Assembly: GCA_028751875.1 (NCBI GenBank)
Contig: CM054140.1
Span: 14,482,271-14,546,270 of the forward strand
DNA from: Rapana venosa
Lineage: Eukaryota; Mollusca; Gastropoda; Neogastropoda; Muricidae
DNA length: 64,000 bases
Direction: 5' to 3'
Below the pieces are notes generated by a model. It did no database searches. It saw only the letters and a list, made by a program, of their open reading frames with translations, and was not told the origin of the DNA. A program made the position numbers and the translations under genes. This document shows, one piece after another, positions 31,401-43,600 of the stretch. How positions within the stretch are numbered: the stretch's first letter is position 1; each line of letters starts with the position of its first letter.

Positions 31401-34357
31401 GCAGGTTGTTCTGCTTAATTAATGCTTGTCGTGGCTGAAGACAGGATAGTGCAGGTTGTTCTGCTTAATTAATGCTTGTCGTGGCTGCAGACAGGACAGT
31501 GCACGTTGTTCTGCTTAAAGCTTGTCATGGCTGAAGACAGGACAGTGCAGGTTGTTCTGCTAAAAGCTTGTCATGGCTGAAGACAGGACAGTGCAGGTTG
31601 TTCTGCTAAAAGCTTGTCATGGCTGAAGACAGGACAGTGCAGGTTGTTCTGCTAAAAGCTTGTCATGGCTGAAGACAGGACAGTGCAGGTTGTTCTGCTA
31701 AAAGCTTGTCATGACTGAACACAGGACAGTGCAGGTTGTTCTGCTAAATTAAAGCTTGTCATGGCTGAACACAGGACAGTGCAGGTTGTTCTGCTTAAAG
31801 CTTGTCATGGCTGCAGACAGGACAGTGCAGGTTGTTCTGCTTAAAGCTTGTCATGGCTGAAGACAGGACAGTGCAGGTTGTTCTGCTAAAAGCTTGTCAT
31901 GGCTGAAGACAGGACAGTGCAGGTTGTTCTGCTAAAAGCTTGACATGGATGAAGACAGGACAGTGCAGGTTGTTCTGCTAAATTAAAGCTTGTCATGGCT
32001 GAAGACAGGACAGTGCAGGTTGTTCTGCTAAAAGTTTGTCATGGTTGAAGACATACAGTGCAGGTTGTTCTGCTAAAAGCTTGTCATGGTTGAAGACAGG
32101 ACAGTGCAGGTTGTTCTGCTAAATTAAAGCTTGACATGGCTGAAGACAGGACAGTGCAGGTTGTTCTGCTTAAAGCTTGTCATGGCTGAAGACAGGATAG
32201 TGCAGGTTGTTCTGCTAAATTAAAGCTTGACATGGCTGAAGACAGGATAGTGCAGGTTGTTCTGCTAAATTAAAGCTTGACATGGCTGAAGACAGGATAG
32301 TGCAGGTTGTTCTGCTAAATTAAAGCTTGACATGGCTGAAGACAGGATAGTGCAGGTTGTTCTGCTAAATTAAAGCTTGTCATGGCTGCAGACAGGACAG
32401 TGCAGGTTGTTCTGCTTAAAGCTTGTCATGGTTGAAGACAGGACAGTCCAGGTTGTTCTGCTAAATTAAAGCTTGACATGGCTGAAGACAGGACAGTGCA
32501 GGTTGTTCTGCTTAAAGCTTGACATGGCTGAAGACAGGATAGTGCAGGTTGTTCTGCTAAAAGCTTGACATGGCTGAAGACAGGACAGTGCAGGTTGTTC
32601 TGTTAAAAGCTTGTCATGGCTGAAGACAGGATAGTGCAGGTTGTTCTGCTAAAAGCTTGACATGGCTGAAGACAGGACAGTGCAGGTTGTTCTGCTAAAA
32701 GCTTGTCATGGCTGAAGACAGGATAGTGCAGGTTGTTCTGCTAAAAGCTTGTCATGGCTGAAGACAGGACAGTGCAGGTTGTTCTGCTAAATTAAAGCTT
32801 GACATGGCTGAAGACAGGATAGTGCAGGTTGTTCTGCTAAATTAAAGCTTGACATGGCTGAAGACAGGATAGTGCAGGTTGTTCTGCTTAAAGCTTGACA
32901 TGGCTGAAGACAGGATAGTGCAGGTTGTTCTGCTTAAAGCTTGACATGGCTGAAGACAGGACAGTGCAGGCTAAAAGCTTGTCATGGCTGAAGACAGGAC
33001 AGTGCAGGCTAAAAGCTTGTCATGGCTGAAGACAGGACAGTGCAGGCTAAAAGCTTGTCATGGCTGAAGACAGGACAGTGCAGGCTAAAAGCTTGACATG
33101 GCTGAAGACAGGACAGTGCAGGTTGTTCTGCTTAAAGCTTGTCATGGCTGAAGACAGGACAGTGCAGGTTGTTCTGCTTAAAGCTTGTCATGGCCGAAAA
33201 CAATCTTTATGTAACATTTAACAACGTAACAACACATAAATGGAGACCCTGGCAATGAGCATACATCAGTCACTGACGAAGTGTTCGGCCTGGGCCAAAG
33301 TTTACAGATACAGATGATAACGTAAGATCATGAATGTTCTTATAGATAAAGATGATAATGTCAGATCATGACTGTTCTTACAGATAAAGATGATAACGTA
33401 AGATCATGAATGTTCTTATAGATAAAGATGATAACGTCAGATCATGACTGTTCTTACAGATAAAGATGGTAACGTCAGATCATGACTGTTCTTACAGATA
33501 AAGATGATAACGTCAGATCATGACTGTTCTTACAGATAAAGATGATAACGTAAGATCATGACTGTTCTTCTCCCGTTCAGGCAACAGATGGAAGAAAAAG
33601 CCACAGAGTTTCAGAAATCCATCAAGTCTCGTTTGGTTGTCCGACAGGTTAGTAAAGAACGTGCCTCCTCTGTGTGTCTGTGTTACACATACACACACAC
33701 ATGCACACACACATACAAGCATGCATGTATGCACACACACACACACACACACAAACCTGGCGCACACACATCCCAATCACACACCACCACACATGCACCA
33801 CACACACACACACACACACACCACACACACACACACGCACACACACTCACTTTGAGGTTAAAATGAGTTTTCCCCAAAACTTGCCCTCCACACTGATGTC
33901 CCTCCCCTCTGCACGCAACAAGAGAAAGGTGTTGAAAACTTATTTCAGTTCTGTAGGCAATCAAAATGGTCACATTCCAAGGGCAGAAAGATACGCCTTT
34001 AATGGGCTTAGAGGGCAGAAGTGATATGTGTGGTCTCTTAAAATATGTCTAGTGCCTTGAGCTGTCTTAGCAAGTAAAGTTATTGGCTACTGCGCAAAGT
34101 CTGAATGCCATAAGTATTGGGGGTAAAGTGGACATGAAAAAAAGAGAAACATTATAAAATTTAAGGAAAACAAATCTAAGTTTAAGGGAAAGTGTGCATG
34201 TGCATTATGGAAACTTCCCTTTTTTTCAGGTTGTAAAATCAGTTGAAAGCAATGCTGGGTTCACGTTTGATTATCTCATCCTGATCATCCTTGCCAGGTA
34301 AGTGAACAAAAAAAGTTTGTGTTTGTGCTCTCTCTCTCTCTGTCTCTTTCTCTCCTC

Positions 34358-34388
<31 letters not shown>

Positions 34389-37300
34389 TGTGTCTCCCCT
34401 CTCTCTCTCTCTCCCCAGAAGTTTTGTGGGCATCTTCAGCTGCTTCTTACAATATCAGTCCTTGAAAAATAGAAAAATAGAAATCTTTACATATTTTCAA
34501 GATTATTTTTTCGTTTGTCAGATGGACAGCCCAATAAAGGCATCAGCGTGCTGTAGTCCTCCAAGTTGCTGTATAACACATTTTCAACATGTCCTTCACT
34601 GTTCAATGTTCACTTGTCTTGTCATTTTTGATGCCTCATCTGCTGGGATGATGTGTCCATTTTTTCCATTTTTTTCTTTTAAAAAATTTCCTTATTGATT
34701 CGGTATTTTTTTATGCTGTTCTCATAACACTAATTCCAATCTCACCATATACAGTCAAACTCTGATTCTTCTCCATTCATTCCCGGAGGTTGCTGGCTGT
34801 GATGTACATACAAGAACTGTCAATCTTATTTGTGATTTTGCATGTATGTGAGTGTCTGTGCGCGCGGCAAAATCTAAAATATTGATCTTTTGTGAATAGT
34901 CGCATGCGAAAGATGATTTAATTGCAACCCACTTCGTTTTTTGGGGTTTTACAAGATTCAGTGCTATAGATTTCCATAATGATCTGTATTCAGGACACTG
35001 TAGCTGATTGAAAGAGCATTAACTTCATCCTGTGGGTTAATGAAGTCAAGTTCAAATCTCACAGCAGCATGTGATTGTGAGAACTTTTATGACCTTCCTG
35101 GTCAGCTTCAAGACAGACCTTCAGTGTTTTAATTCTTTTTTTGGTTATGACATGATAAGATCAGGTATGCCCCTGAAGGATTCTTGAATTGTGGCAGCAT
35201 TCAATGGTTACAGGAACATAAACGTACCCAGCACTCACCCTGTTCCTGCCTAAGAGACACAACCTGAAAAATTCAGTGCAGTTCCCCAATGACTCCTCAA
35301 AGGGTTGAGGGAGAAGGGAAACACTGGTTATTCTCAGCTGGTGTTTATTTAGCCACTTTCTTTGAAATGTGCAACAAGGATTCTTCCTGTTCATTTCAGT
35401 GGATTTTTGTTATTTTGACTGGACACTTTGTAATGATGGATTCTAACGCCTTTTTCTTAAATTGACAAATAAGTATTTTTTAGTTTGACCAAATGATAAG
35501 TACTTTTTTCTGTAGATTGACAAATAAGTTTTTTTCCTGTTGATTGACAAATGATAAGTATTTTTTCCTGTAGATTGACAAATAAGTATTTTCCTCCCTG
35601 TAGGTTGACAAATGATAAGTATTTTCCCCTGTAGGTTGACAAATAACAAGTATTTTTACCTGTACATTGACAAATGTTAAGTATATTTTTCTGTAGATCG
35701 GCAAATGATAGGTTTCCCCCCCTGTAGATTGACAAATGACAAGTATTTTTTCCTGTAGATTGACAAATGATAAGTATCTTTTCCTGTATATTGACAAATG
35801 ATAAGTATTTTCCCCCTGTAGATTGACAAATGATAAGTATTTTCCCCCTGTAGATTGACAAATGATAAGTATTTTCTTCTGTAGATTGACAAATGATAAG
35901 TATCTTTTCTTGTAGATTGACAAATGATAAGTATTTTCCCCCTGTAGATTGACAAATGATAAGTATTTTTTCCTGTAGATTGACAAATGATAAGTATTTT
36001 CTGCTGTAGATTGACAAATGATAAGTAATTTTGTTCTGTAGATTGACAAATGATAAGTATTTTTTCCCCTGTAGATTGACAAATGATAAGTATTTTTCCC
36101 CTATAGATTGACAAATGATAAGTATTTTTTCTCTCTGTAGATTGATAAATGATAAGTATTTTTTTCTGTAGATTGACAAATGAAAGTATATTTTTCTATA
36201 GATTGACAAATGATAAGTATTTTGTTCTGTAGATTGACAAATGACAAGGTGTTTTTTTTCCTGTAGATTGACAAATATTTTTGTGTTCCCTGGTTAGAGC
36301 TCCAAGGTACACCAGTGGTGAGATTTTGTGAATGTGACTGTTTTTGCCCACTGTGAAGGCAGCGGCATTCCATCTTTGTGGAATAAGTAGACGAATGGCT
36401 ATGAAGGGGAGGCAAGTAGTGATGTTCCCTGTGGTTACAGTGTGATCGCTGCCATCGGTCTGGTGGAGAACAGTTCTGTCATCCTGGTGGCCAGCATGCT
36501 TATCTCCCCTCTGATGGTCAGTATCATCTCCTTGTTGTTGTGGTATTGTGTGCTTTTTCTCTGGTTGTGGTGGTGTGTGTATGCTGTTAGGTTGACCTCT
36601 TCATGCTGGTGATAAATTTTGTTACATTAGCAGTATTGTTTATTCTCTCATTGTCAGTGATATTATTGTTTGTAGTGGTTGTTCAGGCATGGAAATAATG
36701 TGCCTATGGGTGTATTACTTTTTTTTTTTAAATTGAGGGTGGGGGAGAGGGTGGCAGAGAAGAAGGGAAATGATAGGAAATGGTTGCTTTATTGGTTTGG
36801 TTTTGGGTTTGGTTATTTTTCTTTTTTTGCAATGGTTAATTAATATTCAAGCTTTTTTTGCTCTTTGTTGTTAATGTTGTTGCATGTACTAAAATGTTTA
36901 ATCATGTAAACTCACATATCCAGTATTTTGTGTTGATTTGATTATTTGTATATATATTCACTTCACCAGGGTCCAATTCTGGCAGGCACTTTTGGAACTG
37001 TGATACAGGATAATGGTCTGCGTAACTTGGGAATCAGCTCAGAATTGCGTGGACTAGGCATATGTTTGTTATGTGGTAAGTTTCACTCTTTTCCCAAGTT
37101 GGGGGGTTTAAATTCTGGGGCAGTGTCGAGGGTGAGGGGGGGATGGACAGGGGGCATGTTTGTCGTGTTTGGTCGCTGTGTGATAACCAGTCAGGAGAAG
37201 CCTTACCCAGCTGCCATGTCTTTGTGTAGGCATTTAGTGGTGCCTTTTTTTTTATATGTATATTATATACTGTTTATTCTTTTCTTTTTGTTCCTCGGCT

Positions 37301-40300
37301 AGAGCTCCGAGTTTTGCCATTGGTGAGATTTTTGCATATGCAACCATTTTCCCCCCACCATTTAGGTCAACATATGCCAACTTCAGGTGTCTAAACATGA
37401 CATGTGTGCTTGTGTTTTTAAAAACTTTGTCATCTGTTTATACCAGCTTGAAATGGCCTGCTCTTTCTAAAGGCGGAATGGGAAAAGAAAGTGTTCTTCC
37501 TGTCATTTTCAGTGGTGCCTTTTTATTTTTATCTAACAGTGAGGCTTGGAGGAGGGGCCAAATGCCCCCCCCCCAAAAAAGAAAAAAGAAAAAAAGAGTG
37601 CAGCTATTTATTTCTTTTGTTTATGTTGTACATTGTCTCTGTCTGCTGTGTGGTGATATGCCTGGCTGGGTAATCGCCGCATGTTGGGTGTTTGTTGGGT
37701 TGGGTTTTGTTCTTGGCCAGAGATCCGAGGTTCACCCATGGTGAGGTTTTGCATATGCAGCTGTTTTTGCCCACCAATAAGGCAGCCACAGTCTGACTTT
37801 AAGACTGGTGTCTAAACATCATGACACCTGTGTGTGCATGCACTTTAAAAAATGTTGTTATATGTTTCTACTGGCATGGAATGACTTGCTCTTCGGAAAG
37901 AGGGAATGTGTTTGTTAAGTGTGCACAAGCTGTTCACATGTGTTTGTTATGTGTGCACAAGCTGTTCACATGTGTTTGTTATGTGTGCACAAGCTGTTCA
38001 CATGTGTTTGTTATGTGTGCACAAGCTGTTCACATGTGTTTGCACATGGGGCCTGGGTTTATAGTCTCATCCGAAGGCTTTTTGGGGAATGGAGTCAGTA
38101 CTGATGTTAATTCCAGGGTGAAGTTCCACAGGTGCCTCCATGGTAGCTTGATTCTGGGCCGTCAGTTTATGAGTGCAACATTCTAACCACTGGGCCACCC
38201 CCCCCCCCCCCCCCCCCCCCCCAATCCCACTCCCCTGCTGGTATTTGATTTCTTGCAAATTTGTTTTTGTGCTTTACATCTGTCAGGCTATGTTTGTTTA
38301 TACTTTAGTTGCTGTGTGTTTTTGTTTCATTTTAGTTTGGATAGCAAGTGAGCTGGTGTGAAAGGATTTTATTCCAAAGCACATGACTGAAACTGCTGTG
38401 GCAGGGTTTCTGTGTGGGCTGATACCATCAAGCCTGGAGGCTGGGTCAGCACATTGGAAAAGTGCTGAACAATGGCCAACCACAGAAATGTCTTCAAGGT
38501 AAAGGAAGCGATTCAACTTCAGTTAGTTTTTCTTTGACATTTTTTGGTTTTTTTGAAAGGCTACCTCACTTTACCATTGCTAGTCTGAGAACAGTTCTTC
38601 TCAGAGTCTTCCATTATTCTGTTCAGTTATTAACAGTTCTTCTCAGAGTCTTCCATCATTCTGTTCAGTTATTAACAGTTCTTCTCAGAGTCTTTCATCA
38701 TTCTGTTCAGTTATTAACAGTTCTTCTCAGAGTCTTTCATTATTCTGTTCATTTATTAACAGTTCTTCTCAGAGTCTTTCATTATTCTTTTCAGTTATTA
38801 ACTTCTTCTCAGAGTCTTTCATTATTCTTTTCAGTTATTAACAGTTCTTCTCAGAGTCTTCCATTATTCTTTTCAGTTATTAACAGTTCTTCTCAGAGTC
38901 TTCCATTATTCTTTTCAGTTATTAACTCTCTCCTAGTGGGGATGCTGGGGACTCTTTCAGCATAAATAGTATCCCCATTTCATGGAAATTTGGTGCTGGG
39001 AATTTAATCTTTTCTATCATTGTTTAATAACTGTCTTTTGCCTTATCTGATATCTCGTTGTCTGATGTCTCTTCATTTAGTTTGTGCCTTCCCAGTCCAT
39101 TCTCCTGCCTTAAAATTTTTTTTTTTAAAGCAAGTATGACAACATTTGTTCTTCATATGTTATGTATCATTTTGCTTGTGTTGTTTTGTTCTGGTGACCA
39201 GTAGTGACATTGTAAACACCCTAGGGGTCACACAGAATGTGCATTCTTATCTCACTCAACCAGCTGGGAATCTCTGTAGGACCATAAATACACACTGGAT
39301 GAGATGTTTGCATGTATTATTGTTCTCAAGTACCTGACCGTATATGCTGTCATACTTTTTGTCTTGTTTGGAATAACTATATGTTATTATGCTAAGAGCT
39401 TGTCATGGCTGAAGACAATCTCAACATACCATTTTAGAATGTAACAACGTTTTAACATAGGCCTTGACACTTAGCTTGCATCACCTTCACCTTCACCTTT
39501 CCTGTAGACCGAACCACTGAAGATTTTGCATCAATAACTGACAAAGCTTTTGGCCTGGGCCATGATGATAATGTTCTTGTAAGGGGGGACATTTTAAATT
39601 TCAGGAAGTCCATGGCTGGTTTTCTTTTTCTTTTCTTCTTCTTCTTCTTCTGCATCAAACACTCAGACAGCAACTATTGTTGTCTGTCATAGGAGCAAAA
39701 ACGCGTTGCGCTGCTGTTAAGCACTTGACAAGTCAGGCCCAGTGCATCCGACTTTAGCATGATTTTTCCTTTTTGAAGTAGTAGTTTACGCAAAGTGATT
39801 AATAAAAACACACCATGTTCTTACAAAACTGAAAAAGAAATGAGAAAGATTTTACAAGAATAGTGATGAGAATGTGACAACTGATAATACTACCGTACTG
39901 GTATGAAGATGATTACACAGGCCCTGCACTGGTGTTGTTGTGGGCAGGGGAGTGTTGCGGGGGCTGTTGATCGGCATGTTCATCGCCTTACCGTCAGGGG
40001 CCGGCGTGGCGTTGTCTGTGTTGGGCGGAAACACAGGCTCCTTGGTGGGGGTGGCTATATCAGCCTCCCTCCTTCCCCCTGCTGTCAATGCGGTATGTGG
40101 CTGACAGTGGAGGCAGGAGGAGTATGTGGCATTTGTAGAAGTGTAGAATGAGTTTGGGATAAAATTTATGCCTGCTGTTGAAAATACCGTGGACAAATAC
40201 TTCTGTATAACTAAACTGGGACACCTATTTCAAAGGACGTAAGTCCAGCCTTTCAACAGAGTTAAGAGAATACAGGGAACCTTTTCTAGCATCTTCAATG

Positions 40301-40630
40301 TCTTTGTTAATAAATAAACATTTGGTCCTGAATATTATTGCAAAACAAAATTGGTAAATTTTGAAGGAGAAAAAACCCTCATAGAAATAATGCATTGTTT
40401 CTAAAATATGTACGTTTCATTTCTTGCCTGTATGTGTAGGGTAGGGAGTGTGACAGAATATCTTGCCATCTTGAGGAGTTAAACCATGTTTGAAGAAATA
40501 AATTCATATTTTGGGGGTGTGAATTGTACAGCTGCTTCTTGAGGGGGAAGAAAATGATGTAGCAAAATTCTCACATTAGACAGGGAAGAAAAAGGATGCA
40601 GTCGAATATATATATTTTATATATATATAT

Positions 40631-40680
<50 letters not shown>

Positions 40681-43600
40681 GTGGGTGTTTGTAAATGTGT
40701 CCATTTATATGAACATGACCATGACCATGTGTGTGTGTGTCCCGTTTGACAGCAGTTTCTCTGAAACCTTTTTCTTGGCTATGATACAGTTCTAGACTGT
40801 ATCAGTCCAATACCTCTTCACAAGAATATTGATTTCAGACACCCTACAATCCTGAAGTCAGAATGTGGCTACCTTCATAGTGGGCAAAAACGGTCGCTTA
40901 TGGAAAATCTCAGCATTGGTGAACCTCAAGAGTCTAGCTGAGGAAAAGAAATATAAATAAATAAATTAAATTAAATTAAAAACCCCACCCTATGAAAGTA
41001 GAGTGATTGCATCAGGTTGCTGTTGGTAGATTCAGTGTGTGTGTGTGTGTGTGTGTGTGACTAAAATCCTTTCCTTGTGCTGTGCAGGGCATGCTGTGGT
41101 CTGCTGCTCTGATCGCTCTGATTGTGCCTGAACATCTGGTGATGCAGGTCAGCCAGTGAAGCACAATGGCATTGCAACTTGTGTTGTGTTGTTCTGTGTT
41201 CTGTATTGTGCTGTATGTACTGTATTGCATTGCATTGCATTGCATTGTGCTGTATTGTATTGTGTAATGTATATGTGTGTTTGCACATGGGGCCTCAGTT
41301 TCGAGTCTCATCCAAAGGACTTTTTTTTTGGGGGGGGGATGGAGTCAACACTGATGTTAACTCCGGGTAATTCCCTAAACGCACCTCCATGGTAGCTCAT
41401 CCTGGCCCTCAGATACAAACGCAACACTCTAACCACTACGTTATCCCACCCCCAATTGTATATGACTTTCATTCATGACAACATCTCAACAACGACATTG
41501 ACTGTCTCCCAGAAAGGTTTGCCACAAGACAGCGCCATCCCCTTTTTTTGTTTTTAACTACATTTTCTGTTGTATCTGTATCTGTCCTCCATTTAGAGTT
41601 CGCAGCAACACTGTTTACCATCTAGTTCTAAAAAAAGCAGAGGTGGAATAGCTTATGGTTGGGGTGGAATAGCTGTTGGTTGGGTGGAATTGCGTATGGT
41701 TGGGTGGAATACTGTATGTTGGGTGGAATAGCTGTAGGTTGGGGAATAGTTGTATGGTTGGAGCATTGTACTTAGGATCCGACTGTGCTGTGCATTGGTG
41801 GTTCTTCATCTTGTGTCCATCAAGATATTTTTCTTGGGTTTTCTTTCCCCTCCTTTTGTTTGTGTTCGTCTTTACCCACTTAAGTCTAACGCTTAATACA
41901 GAGTGGAAAGCTTTAATTTGGTTCCGGTTTCGGAGTTAGGGTGGGAACTGCTGGTGGATGGTGAACAAGCATTTTAGGTCCGATGTCTGTTATAGGGTGG
42001 CGTATAAACCCGTTGGCTGGAGTTGTCTTAATACATACTTGAGCTGAAAAGAATTCAGCAAAATCTTGTCAATTCGGTTTTTCCCCATCTAACAAGTTTT
42101 TTCATAAACATGACGCCGGGAAACGTGAGCATCCACACAACAAACATAATCATATCTGCGTCTCTTCTGGGGTGCACTCTCCTTTTCCTTCCCCCCCCAA
42201 CACCCGCAGGCACGGAACACGAGGACCCCACGACAAGGCAAACCAACAACCCACAAACAACCTTACCAAGCTCGCACAGAAGATTCGTTGAAGTAAGCCA
42301 AAAAAATTTTATGGGGGCGGATAAGTGATAGTTGCATTTATTTTCAACAAACACCAAATGTGACGGGGAAAAAAAGAATCAGCAAAAACACTTTTGTCTT
42401 AGAGTAAAATCCTCTGTGTCCTTCTAAAAACCAGATTTTGGGTTTCTTTAACAAAGGGTGGGCACTTTGCATGCTGGGGACACACAGTCCTCCACAAACC
42501 TCACATCTTCTGTTTTCTCAGTCTCCCCTGTGGGCTTGGTTGTTTCTTCTTCTTTGTCTTTTCTTTTTCTTTATTTAAATCCCGGGGGGCCGAGAAAAAG
42601 AACCGCAAATCCACAAAAATCCCCAAAAAACTTAAAACACAACACAGAAGATTAGTTGGTTAAGGGTAATATGGTGAACAGGGATTTTTTTCTGGGTGTT
42701 TTCATTTTTTTTTCAGACGAAAAACCAAATGTGCGGGTCATAAGCACGAATAGCAGATGGAGCCCTCCCTTCCCCGTCTCCAGAGTCCCACATATCCTGG
42801 TCCCTCTGAAAGTAAAACCCAAAGATTATGCCCCTCTATTCTGCCCCCCAGGTTGGGCAGACTTTTTGCTGTGTGGGGAGTACGTGACACCCAACATTCT
42901 GCTCTTTTTTCATGGGGAATTCGTACCTCAAGGGTTGTCTTGCAAATTTTGTTTTCTTTCTTCCATTGCCCCTTTTCTTATTTTTTTCAATGAATGGATT
43001 GCTTTTTGTTTTAGGTCTGTTTAGTTTTAAAATCTGAAATTCACACAAAAATTTGGGGGGGGGGGGGGGGGCGTTTTTGTTCCTTTTAATTTTTTTTAAA
43101 AGTGCTTAAATTTCTCTTTATCAGATTTTTCTTGATCAGAAGAGACTATGTGTGGTTGATGTGGTTTTTTCCACAATGCGGTGCCCATCCAGGGTTGACC
43201 CTTATGGTTGGCGTGGGTGTTGATCATCATCATCATCAGACCCGTGACCTTGGCGGTCGTGGGGGAGACACGAAAGACGATGCCATGGTAAGCCTCCTCC
43301 ATCCATCTCGGTCCTCGGCTCTGCGCAGTAGTGCCGAGTCATTCATCCTGGTCCATTCTCTGATGTTGTCCATCCATGACTTGTTCTGTCTTCCCCTCTT
43401 TCTGCCACCTCGGGGTGTTCCCTGCAGTACTGTTTTGGGCAGAGTGTTGTGGCGGGTGACGTGACCGAACCATGTCAGCTTTTTCTTCTTGACGATGGTG
43501 AGAAGGGGTTCCTGTGGACCTGCCAGCCGTGTTATTTGACTCTTGACAAATTCATTAGTCTTTCATTCTCTCCAGGATATGCCCAGTAGTTTTCTATGGC

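Larger units (their letters stand above)
36441..41147 (+). other. DUF389 hydrophobic core exons
   Basis: Exon 36441-36516 gives VIAAIGLVENSSVILVASML and ISPLM; exon 36970-37075 gives GPILAGTFGTVIQDNGLRNL and a following Leu/Cys-rich helix; exon 39948-40092 gives GLLIGMFIALPSGAGVALSV through SASLLPPAVNA; exon 41088-41147 gives GMLWSAALIALIVPEHLVMQ. These are the conserved small-residue-rich membrane segments of DUF389. The intervening helix that should link 37075 to 39948 was not recognised among the repeats in that intron. Confidence 0.85.

Noticed and set aside
35457..36209. Minus-strand open frame of 250 codons, with overlapping frames of 200 and 145 codons (repeated SIYRKKYLSFVNLQEKIL)
   Set aside because: All three frames stay open because a 31-bp tandem repeat lacks stops when read on that strand; the protein changes frame with each unit and has no coding signature.
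42110..42328. Possible transmembrane exon (TTNIIISASLLGCTLLFL) to fill the missing DUF389 segment
   Set aside because: It lies in one copy of a degraded duplicated repeat, has no good acceptor/donor pair in phase 0, and its counterpart copy at 42475-42655 does not keep the frame.
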